Source of the DNA: JBCBKZ01 sp039026975
GTDB taxonomy: Bacteria; Bacteroidota; Bacteroidia; J057
DNA: 11,296 nt
Assembly: GCA_039026975.1 (NCBI GenBank)
Contig: JBCCLI010000207.1
Location: 1 to 11,296 of the forward strand
Direction: 5' to 3'
A program made the position numbers and the translations under genes. The notes beneath the pieces are model-generated. The model was not told the DNA's origin, made no database searches, and saw only the letters and a list, made by a program, of their open reading frames with translations. This document shows, one piece after another, positions 5,972-11,296 of this stretch (positions within the stretch are counted from its first letter, which is position 1; each line of letters opens with the position of its first letter).

Positions 5972-6787
5972 TTAAACACTCACGCTAAATTCTCTTAAGG
6001 CGTTATTCAGAGATACTTTTTTGTCTGTAGAAGCCTTACGTTTCCCTATTATTAAGGCACAGTTTACGTTATAAGATCCAGCAGGAAATTCTTTAGTGTA
6101 AGACCCTGGGATTACTACACTTCTTTCAGGCACATATCCCTTATATTCTACAGGTTCTACGCCAGAGACATCTATAATCTTAGAGGAGGCAGTTAAGACT
6201 ACATTGGCTCCTAATACGGCCTCTTTACCTACTCTGACGCCTTCTACTACTATGGACCTACTCCCTATAAAGGCATCATCTTCAATGATAACCGGGGCAG
6301 CTTGTACCGGCTCCAGCACCCCGCCTATACCTACCCCTCCACTTAGGTGGACATTCTTCCCTATCTGGGCACATGAGCCTACTGTGGCCCATGTATCTAC
6401 CATAGTACCACTGTCTACATAAGCCCCAATGTTTACATATGAGGGCATCATGACCACTCCTTTAGCAATATATGCTCCATAGCGCGCTGTAGCAGGTGGA
6501 ACTACTCGTACCCCTTGGCCTACGTAGTCAGATTTCAACGCCATTTTATCGTGATACTCAAAAGGAGGGACTTCTATCTTCTCCATCGTTTGTATAGGGA
6601 AGTTTAAGATCACGGCTTTTTTAACCCAGTCATTTACTATCCACCCTGCTTCCGTAGGAGAAGCACATCTAAGACGACCTTTATCCAGGTCTTCGATAAT
6701 GGTTTTAATGGTATCCAGGGTAGTTTGATCTTTTAAGAGAGATCTATCTTCCCAGGCAGCTTCTATAATTTCCTGATAAGTTGACAT
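5972..6787 (-). CDS. dapD: 2,3,4,5-tetrahydropyridine-2,6-dicarboxylate N-succinyltransferase
   Basis: DapD transfers succinyl from succinyl-CoA to tetrahydrodipicolinate in the succinylase branch of diaminopimelate and lysine synthesis, in the cytosol. The 271-residue product (E. coli 274) has an N-terminal helical domain (MSTYQEIIEAAWEDRSLL) and a left-handed beta-helix of hexapeptide repeats. The latter contains the near-invariant MPSYVNIGAYVDSGTMVDTW and VGSCAQIGKNVHLSGG segments, GVLEPVQAAPVIIED, and the C-terminal YNVNCALIIGKR. The frame is open a further 18 codons upstream to 6841, but the 6787 ATG gives the family length and the usual first helix, so the longer start is rejected. A palindrome and a possible promoter lie at 6807-6843. 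A strong hairpin follows the stop codon. The gene lies 91 bp downstream of hemA and may have its own transcript. Confidence 0.97.
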   Translation of the reverse strand: MSTYQEIIEAAWEDRSLLKDQTTLDTIKTIIEDLDKGRLRCASPTEAGWIVNDWVKKAVILNFPIQTMEKIEVPPFEYHDKMALKSDYVGQGVRVVPPATARYGAYIAKGVVMMPSYVNIGAYVDSGTMVDTWATVGSCAQIGKNVHLSGGVGIGGVLEPVQAAPVIIEDDAFIGSRSIVVEGVRVGKEAVLGANVVLTASSKIIDVSGVEPVEYKGYVPERSVVIPGSYTKEFPAGSYNVNCALIIGKRKASTDKKVSLNNALREFSVSV

Positions 6788-6806
6788 GTTCTTATTATTT
6801 GAGCTG

Positions 6807-6843
6807 CGAAAATACTGGCTATGCCCTTTGATATCAATCAAAG
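6807..6843 (-). promoter_or_regulatory. candidate dapD promoter with nested palindrome
   Basis: On the minus strand TTTG (6842-6839) is followed after 24 nt by TATTTTCG (6814-6807), one base off the Bacteroidota -7 consensus TAnnTTTG; the spacing is slightly long. The -33 area is a perfect inverted repeat, CTTTGAT-ATCA-ATCAAAG (6826-6843), with the 10-bp palindrome TTGATATCAA nested inside it. It could be an operator for a repressor of lysine synthesis. This is inference from position and symmetry only. Confidence 0.35.
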
Positions 6844-6878
6844 TTCACATTTTCTTTTCTGGAATGGTGAGAATGAAA

Positions 6879-8153
6879 TTACTTTTCCTTTTTACTTTTA
6901 AGCTCAGCAGATTCCAGGTTAAATAAGTCATTGATAATATCTATCAACCCTTCTGGATCTCCCCTTCTACAAGCTGCCTTTAGTTGAAGGACAGGAAGCT
7001 TAAGAATTTTATTCATCATACTACGCGTCACTTCATCTATGAGTTGACTTTCTTCTGCTGAAGCTTCTTTCATAAATTTTGATAGTTCCTCTTTTCTGAT
7101 CTGTTCTAGCGCATCTTTAATTCTGTGGATAGTAGGCGAAATAGATAGGTTACGCCTCCAATCAGAAAAGGAAGTTATCTCCTCGGAGATGATATGCTTA
7201 ACACTAGGGATAGCTGCCTGGCGTTTTTCTATGACTGCTGTAGTTCGGTTCTGTATATCATCTATATCATATACCACTACATTTTGAAGAGAATCTACTT
7301 TCCTACTTACACTTCTAGGTACTGATAAGTCTATCAAAAACTGACTATGCAAGCTTGATTCCTGGAAATGCTCTGTGGTGATTAGGGGGGTATCACTGCT
7401 GACAGAAGATATAATGATGTTGTGAGAGGCGATAGCGGAAGGTAAAGCTGAAATAGGGAGTGACTGGGTTCCTAATTCTTCAGATAGCTCCAGGGCTTTC
7501 TCTTGGGTCCTGTTGATAAGGGTAATACACCCAAAATCTTCCATATCCAGATTCCGAGCTACATCAGCTCCCATCTCTCCAAGGCCTACCACTAACACTT
7601 TGGCGTCTCTGTAAGACTCTCCAAGAGAAGAGGCTAATTCTGCCGCAGCGTAAGAGACAGAGGCAGCACCATCACGGAAGGGTGTTTCTTGTTGAACTCT
7701 CTTATTGGTATGAAAAACAGTATGCATGACACGGTGCAGGAAAGCCCCCGCCATGTCTGACTCATGTGCCCAGCTGTACGCTTGCTTTACCTGATTAGCT
7801 ATTTGTAAATCTCCTAAAACCATGGAGTGGAGGCCCATGGAGACTTCAAAAAGATAAGGGATAGCTTCTGACTCATGGTAAGTATCAAAGTATTGGATAA
7901 ATTTCTCTGTTTCCAGTATCCCATTCTCTACACAGATGCAGGCAATGATCTCCAGGCTTAGGTCTTCTTCAGATGTGTAGTAAACTTCCGTCCGATTACA
8001 GGTAGAAAAGACCATCGCCTCTTTTATATCCAAAAGGTCTTTCAGCTTACCCAATAAAGCTTTGCACGTGGGCTCTCGTAGATAGATCAGCTCTCTGATT
8101 TCTACAGGGGCACGCAAATGTGATAAACTTATTGCTCTGAATGATTCTGCCAT
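6879..8153 (-). CDS. hemA: glutamyl-tRNA reductase
   Basis: This NADPH-dependent enzyme reduces glutamyl-tRNA(Glu) to glutamate-1-semialdehyde, the committed step of the C5 route to 5-aminolevulinate, haem and other tetrapyrroles. The 424-residue protein shows the catalytic-domain motif STCNR (50-54) with nucleophile Cys52 and TEVYY after it. GLHSMVLGDLQIANQVK (107-123) is the family GxxSxxxGExQIxxQVK block, with Asp in place of the usual Glu. The NADPH site is VLVVGLGEMG (186-195), and INRTQEKA follows in the Rossmann domain. The C-terminal dimerisation domain (about 315-424) contains MNKILKLPVLQLK and a Lys-rich end. It is divergent from the sensor kinase across 324 bp that hold two hairpins, and dapD follows in the same direction 91 bp away. 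No riboswitch family is recognisable in the leader. Confidence 0.96.
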   Translation of the reverse strand: MAESFRAISLSHLRAPVEIRELIYLREPTCKALLGKLKDLLDIKEAMVFSTCNRTEVYYTSEEDLSLEIIACICVENGILETEKFIQYFDTYHESEAIPYLFEVSMGLHSMVLGDLQIANQVKQAYSWAHESDMAGAFLHRVMHTVFHTNKRVQQETPFRDGAASVSYAAAELASSLGESYRDAKVLVVGLGEMGADVARNLDMEDFGCITLINRTQEKALELSEELGTQSLPISALPSAIASHNIIISSVSSDTPLITTEHFQESSLHSQFLIDLSVPRSVSRKVDSLQNVVVYDIDDIQNRTTAVIEKRQAAIPSVKHIISEEITSFSDWRRNLSISPTIHRIKDALEQIRKEELSKFMKEASAEESQLIDEVTRSMMNKILKLPVLQLKAACRRGDPEGLIDIINDLFNLESAELKSKKEK

Positions 8154-8232
8154 CTAAAAAAGTAATCCTGTTTATATATGAGTTTTACTATATATTAATT
8201 GCAAAACTAAAGAATTGTTTATTTAGAAACAT

Positions 8233-8262
8233 TCAAAATAAGGCTGTAGAGCCCTATTTTGA
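8233..8262. other. 13-bp stem-loop in the hemA/kinase intergenic region
   Basis: TCAAAATAAGGCT (8233-8245) pairs with AGCCCTATTTTGA (8250-8262) around a GTAG loop, with a single A-C mismatch. A GC core flanked by A and T runs makes it look like a bidirectional terminator. In this divergent position it could instead end incoming transcripts or fold in the hemA leader RNA. Confidence 0.5.
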
Positions 8263-8305
8263 GATATCTTCCGTAAGGAAAACAAGTAAGAAGCTGGGAT
8301 TTGTT

Positions 8306-8349
8306 GGCTACTAGGAATTTAAGGAAAAGCCTCCATATTTCTAGTAGCC
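8306..8349. other. long stem-loop with structured loop, possible leader or small RNA
   Basis: GGCTACTAGGAAT (8306-8318) pairs with ATTTCTAGTAGCC (8337-8349): 13 pairs including one G-T wobble. The 18-nt loop can form a small inner AGG/CCT stem. It lies about 130 bp before the kinase start. No T-run follows, so a simple terminator is unlikely. Confidence 0.5.
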
Positions 8350-8477
8350 CCCTATCATTTCAATGTTAAATGACGGCTATTTATCACTTATCTCGTTAGT
8401 ACAGTAGAGTCTTTACTTTTTACCTCCCTACCTAGGGTTAAAAACTCCTACTTTCACGTTCTGTCTAATTGATCCTT

Positions 8478-9701
8478 ATGTTAGAATTACTCAACCTCGA
8501 AAGGCGTTCAGGAACAAGAATTATTATTTATGTCTTAGCTGCTACCATCATAGGTGGCTCTTTACTGTATTCTAATTTTTTAGCAGAAAGGTTATCAGAG
8601 AAAGAAGCTAAAGCTATCAAGAGGTATACAGATGCTATTGACTTTGTGGGAAACTTTGATCAGCCTTCAGAAGATGACGGCATGGAAGAAGCCAGAATTG
8701 CCATTGAAAGTATGCTGGGGTTCATCATAGAGCAGCAACTTTCCTTAGATGAAAGCAGTGAGATTCCCCTGATATTAGTAGGAGAGCAAGATACTTCATA
8801 TAATAATTTGAAACTGAGTGAAGACCCTAAAAAAAGAGCTTCTGAGTTAACAGAATATATTACCGGGTTTAGGCAACTGCATGATTCTATTCGAGTAGAA
8901 TATGTTAAAGATCATTTCCAGTATGTTTACTATGGAGAATCTTTTATTCTTAGAAGACTTCGGTGGTTCCCTGTAATACAATTATTAGTAGCCTTTGGGT
9001 TTATAGGAGTAGTCTTTGTAGGATTTGTAATTGCCAAGCGGAATGAACAGAATAGGGTTTGGGTGGGTTTAGCTAAGGAAACAGCGCATCAGTTAGGTAC
9101 GCCTGTATCCAGTCTTATGGCTTGGACAGAACTGTTGAGGATGAAGGCTAGAGAAGGGGATGAGGAAATGATTCAGGAAATAGAGAAAGATGTAAAACGG
9201 TTGGAAACTATCACGGAAAGATTCTCAAAAATAGGTTCCAAACCTGAATTAGTTCCTATTAATTTAGATGAGTTCCTGAGACGCTCTGCTGAATACATCA
9301 GTAAGCGTATGACCAGGAGAGGAAGCATACAGGTAAAAGTAGAAAACGAGCTAGCTGTTGATAGCTTTTTGAGCGTAAATCCTCAGTTATTTGATTGGGT
9401 GATAGAGAACTTACTCAAAAATGCCTTAGATGCTATTCAGACTAAGGAAGGAGAAATAATCATCAGAGCTAGTAGAAGAGGAGCCCAATACTTTATAGAT
9501 GTAAGTGATACTGGCAAGGGAATCTCTAAGGGCAATTTCAAAAAAGTGTTTGAACCTGGATTTACTACTAAAAAGCGAGGCTGGGGATTAGGGCTAAGCC
9601 TGACTAAACGGATTGTGGAGAATTATCATAAGGGAAGCGTATTTGTAAAAGCTTCAGAGCTAGGGAAGGGAACCACCTTTAGAATCCAGTTACCTGTTTA
9701 G
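8478..9701 (+). CDS. membrane sensor histidine kinase (orphan)
   Basis: This 407-residue protein is predicted to autophosphorylate on His in response to an unknown signal. TM1 is at about 15-34 and TM2 at about 164-187, enclosing a periplasmic domain of about 130 residues with no fold I recognise. Then come the H-box GLAKETAHQLGTPVSSL with phospho-acceptor His204, the N-box WVIENLLKNALDAI (about 307-320), G1 DVSDTGKGIS (about 341-350), the F-box FEPGFTTKKRG, and G2 GWGLGLSL (368-375) of the HATPase_c domain. The frame allows a TTG start at 8469, but the ATG at 8478 is preferred. The 'AHQLGTP' form is typical of a Bacteroidota kinase subgroup. No response regulator is in the window. ruvX starts 83 bp downstream and def follows, so the three may form an operon. 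Confidence 0.93.
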   Translation: MLELLNLERRSGTRIIIYVLAATIIGGSLLYSNFLAERLSEKEAKAIKRYTDAIDFVGNFDQPSEDDGMEEARIAIESMLGFIIEQQLSLDESSEIPLILVGEQDTSYNNLKLSEDPKKRASELTEYITGFRQLHDSIRVEYVKDHFQYVYYGESFILRRLRWFPVIQLLVAFGFIGVVFVGFVIAKRNEQNRVWVGLAKETAHQLGTPVSSLMAWTELLRMKAREGDEEMIQEIEKDVKRLETITERFSKIGSKPELVPINLDEFLRRSAEYISKRMTRRGSIQVKVENELAVDSFLSVNPQLFDWVIENLLKNALDAIQTKEGEIIIRASRRGAQYFIDVSDTGKGISKGNFKKVFEPGFTTKKRGWGLGLSLTKRIVENYHKGSVFVKASELGKGTTFRIQLPV

Positions 9702-9784
9702 CGGAAATCATAAATGGGTGGAGTAGGAATAGAGTTTAAGAAAGCAGGGATAGGAAATTGATGGCTTATCAGTAAATTTGTCTC

Positions 9785-10195
9785 ATGGGGAGAATTATGG
9801 CCTTAGATTACGGGTTGAAACGCACAGGAATAGCCTGGACGGACCCTCTACAAATAATCGCTACAGGCTTAGGAAGTGTGGACACTGCGTTCTTAAAAGA
9901 GGAGGTAGGTAATAAGATAAAAGAGGGAGAGGTAGAGGAATTGGTCTTGGGGTTTCCCACCAGACTTGATGGCGCTGATACACATGCGACCCAGGCAGTC
10001 AGAGACTTCCATGAATGGCTCAATAATAGCTTTCCTTCTCTTAGGGTAACCCTATGGGATGAAAGATTTACCTCTAAAATGGCACATCAAAGCATGTTGG
10101 ATGCCGGACTGTCTAAAAAGAAGAGAAGAGATAAACATTTAGTCAATCAAGTAAGTGCTACTATAATCTTACAAGAATTTTTAACAGGAAGATAA
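9785..10195 (+). CDS. ruvX: YqgF/RuvX family putative Holliday junction resolvase, pre-16S rRNA nuclease
   Basis: This 136-residue RNase H-fold protein belongs to a near-universal bacterial family. E. coli YqgF is implicated in processing the 5' end of 16S rRNA, and the family was first proposed as a Holliday junction resolvase, so either role is possible. Visible marks are the first strand with the metal ligand Asp8 (IMALDYGLKRTGIAWTD), LVLGFPTRLDG (53-63), WDERFTS (91-97; acidic Asp92/Glu93), and the C-terminal KHLVNQVSATIILQEFL with Asp116 just before it. All expected acidic positions are present and the length is normal. def starts 23 bp after its stop. Two candidate starts exist, the first ATG and an ATG at codon 5; the first matches the family N-terminus (MxRIxALDYG). 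Confidence 0.95.
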   Translation: MGRIMALDYGLKRTGIAWTDPLQIIATGLGSVDTAFLKEEVGNKIKEGEVEELVLGFPTRLDGADTHATQAVRDFHEWLNNSFPSLRVTLWDERFTSKMAHQSMLDAGLSKKKRRDKHLVNQVSATIILQEFLTGR

Positions 10196-10218
10196 CGCAT
10201 TTAATAAGTTAAGCAGAG

Positions 10219-10800
10219 ATGGTATTACCAATTATTGCCTATGGGCATCAGGGATTGAGAGAAAAGACTCGTGAAATCGGGCCGGATTACCCAGACTTAG
10301 CAGGCCTGATTGAAAACATGTATGATACTATGTATCATGCTCAAGGGGTAGGACTAGCTGCTCCCCAGGTAAACATCCCTATTAGGCTGTTTGTGATAGA
10401 CGGAGAGCCTATGGAATCATCTCGGGAAGAGGGAGAAGAGAGCATGCTGGGATTCAAAGGAGTATTTATTAACCCCAAAATACTGGGGGAAATGGGAGAT
10501 AAGTGGAGCTTTGAGGAGGGATGTTTGAGTATTCCTGATATTCGTGAGCCCATTATGAGAAAGAGCGAGATTGTAATTAAGTATTTCGATGAGAATTTTG
10601 AGGAGAAGATGGAAACCTATACGGGGCTAAAAGCCAGGATTATTCAGCATGAGTATGACCATGTAGAAGGAGTACTCTTCACAGATTATCTCTCACGTAT
10701 GCGCAAGCAGTTGCTAAAGGGAAGGTTAGGAAAAATTACTAAAGGTGAGATCGATGCAGCTTATCCTATGAAATTTCCTGATAGAGAGGTAAAAGCATAA
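10219..10800 (+). CDS. def: peptide deformylase
   Basis: This metalloenzyme removes the N-formyl group from nascent proteins at the ribosome. In its 193 residues all three family motifs are intact: GVGLAAPQ (43-50), EGCLS (100-104) with metal-binding Cys102, and QHEYDH (143-148) with His144, Glu145 and His148. An insertion between the first and second motifs (about 62-80, Glu- and Ser-rich, EEGEESM) resembles the longer loop of Bacteroidota deformylases. It is 23 bp downstream of ruvX and probably cotranscribed with it. A short TTACATATGTAA palindrome within flanking AGCT/AGCT arms directly follows the stop (10801-10826) and could be part of a 3' end structure, but it lacks a proper loop. Confidence 0.97.
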   Translation: MVLPIIAYGHQGLREKTREIGPDYPDLAGLIENMYDTMYHAQGVGLAAPQVNIPIRLFVIDGEPMESSREEGEESMLGFKGVFINPKILGEMGDKWSFEEGCLSIPDIREPIMRKSEIVIKYFDENFEEKMETYTGLKARIIQHEYDHVEGVLFTDYLSRMRKQLLKGRLGKITKGEIDAAYPMKFPDREVKA

Positions 10801-10885
10801 AGCTACTTACATATGTAAAAAAGCTTACCCTTTATATTTGCCACTATTTGATAAGTTGAGTCAGGCCTGTGTCAGGAGCAGGTAA

Positions 10886-10903
10886 ATAGACCAAAAAGTC
10901 TAT
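10886..10903 (+). other. short hairpin between def and the last gene
   Basis: ATAGAC (10886-10891) pairs with GTCTAT (10898-10903) around a 6-nt CAAAAA loop, followed by only TAATTT-like sequence. It is a weak candidate terminator for the kinase-ruvX-def unit. The rest of 10801-10974 has no open frame or RNA gene that I recognise. Confidence 0.25.
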
Positions 10904-10974
10904 AATTTCCCAGTAACGTAAGAATTATCTAATTATTATCCCCCGTATAGCGGCCAAAAAAGCTGTGTTAAATC

Positions 10975-11005
10975 TTGATTAATTCTTTCAAATTCCTTAC
11001 TTTTG
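10975..11005 (+). promoter_or_regulatory. Bacteroidota-type promoter of the last gene
   Basis: TTG (10975-10977) and TACTTTTG (10998-11005) are separated by 20 bp. The second fits the Bacteroidota housekeeping -7 consensus TAnnTTTG exactly and the spacing is within the known range. Transcription would begin near 11012, giving a leader of about 37 nt before the ATG at 11049. This is the best promoter in the window. Confidence 0.65.
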
Positions 11006-11048
11006 TTAGAATATTAGGTTAGATACATCCTCAAAGTAACGTACTATT

Positions 11049-11291
11049 ATGACGGCAAAGGAACTTCAAGTTAAGATCCAGGACACCAAGTCATTTCTTA
11101 ACCGTGAGATCGTAAGAATCAGAACTAACATGCCAAACAGTTCTCTCTCCTTCAGAGAGATTGGGGTAAAGATGGATATGATTCATGAAGCGGAAAGAGT
11201 TGGCGTAAGGAATCTTGGAGAGTCTCAAAACAGAAAATTGACCAAGATGATTGAAGAGGTAGAGAAAATGAAAAGTATCTCTCTGAATTAA
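11049..11291 (+). CDS. 80-residue protein of unknown function
   Basis: I do not recognise this protein. It is soluble and highly charged, with no signal peptide and no Cys or Trp. Three helical stretches are likely: TAKELQVKIQDTKSFLNREIVRIRT (about 2-26), SFREIGVKMDMIHEAERVGV (about 34-53) and SQNRKLTKMIEEVEKMKSI (about 59-77), the last with a coiled-coil look. A consensus promoter directly upstream and a clean start and stop argue for a real gene, although no family supports it. It stands alone, 248 bp after def, and ends five bases before the window edge, so its downstream partner is not visible. Confidence 0.6.
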   Translation: MTAKELQVKIQDTKSFLNREIVRIRTNMPNSSLSFREIGVKMDMIHEAERVGVRNLGESQNRKLTKMIEEVEKMKSISLN

Positions 11292-11296
11292 TCCTC

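Larger units (their letters stand above)
8154..8477. other. divergent intergenic region between hemA and the sensor kinase
   Basis: These 324 bp hold no open frame longer than about 15 codons. The hemA-proximal 80 bp are very AT-rich and presumably contain its promoter, though I could not find a good -7/-33 pair. Two long hairpins occupy 8233-8262 and 8306-8349. A weak -7-like TACTTTTT sits near 8413-8420 in front of the kinase. No tRNA or known riboswitch is seen. Confidence 0.6.

Noticed and set aside
6788..6841. 18-codon N-terminal extension of dapD
   Set aside because: It would overlap the presumed promoter and palindrome and exceed the family length; the 6787 ATG fits other DapD proteins.
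8469..8477. TTG start for the sensor kinase
   Set aside because: The ATG three codons later is the more usual start and the three extra residues add nothing.
1..11296. CRISPR arrays, tRNA, rRNA or phage structural genes
   Set aside because: No regularly spaced repeats, cloverleaf, rRNA motifs or phage proteins were seen on either strand.

Overview
The window looks like chromosomal DNA from a Bacteroidota species, probably a Cytophagia-like lineage. The evidence is moderately AT-rich DNA, an orphan histidine kinase of the 'KETAHQLGTP' type next to ruvX and def, starts without strong Shine-Dalgarno sites, and a good match to the Bacteroidota promoter (TTG-N20-TAnnTTTG) in front of the last gene. 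The assignment rests on remembered family features, not on a search.

Layout. Positions 1-912 (+) hold the 3' two-thirds of an E. coli-type serA. A class I methyltransferase gene (917-1435, -) converges on it. From about 1560 to 3532 lies a small accessory pocket: an HNH endonuclease translationally coupled to a small helical protein (1568-2403, -), a stretch of gene debris (2512-2751, -), and a YefM/YoeB-type toxin-antitoxin pair on the opposite strand (2853-3379, +). This debris and TA segment is bracketed by two direct copies, exactly 900 bp apart, of the last ~120 bp of the DUF418 membrane-protein gene (intact copy 3414-4739, -). Core genes follow on the minus strand: ruvB (4832-5854), dapD (5972-6787) and hemA (6879-8153). 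A 324-bp divergent intergenic region with two long hairpins (8154-8477) leads into a plus-strand group of sensor histidine kinase, ruvX and def (8478-10800). The window ends with an unrecognised 80-residue protein (11049-11291, +) behind its own promoter.

Most genes are housekeeping: serine synthesis (serA), lysine/diaminopimelate synthesis (dapD), the first committed step of C5 tetrapyrrole synthesis (hemA), Holliday-junction processing (ruvB, ruvX) and N-terminal protein maturation (def). They are not one pathway.

The part most worth a second look is the accessory pocket. The TA module sits inside a repeat-bounded 900-bp unit that appears to have been added at, or rearranged around, the 3' end of the DUF418 gene. 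Its toxin carries Lys where YoeB has its catalytic Glu46. I see no integrase, transposase, CRISPR array, tRNA or rRNA, and no convincing new multi-gene system beyond this.
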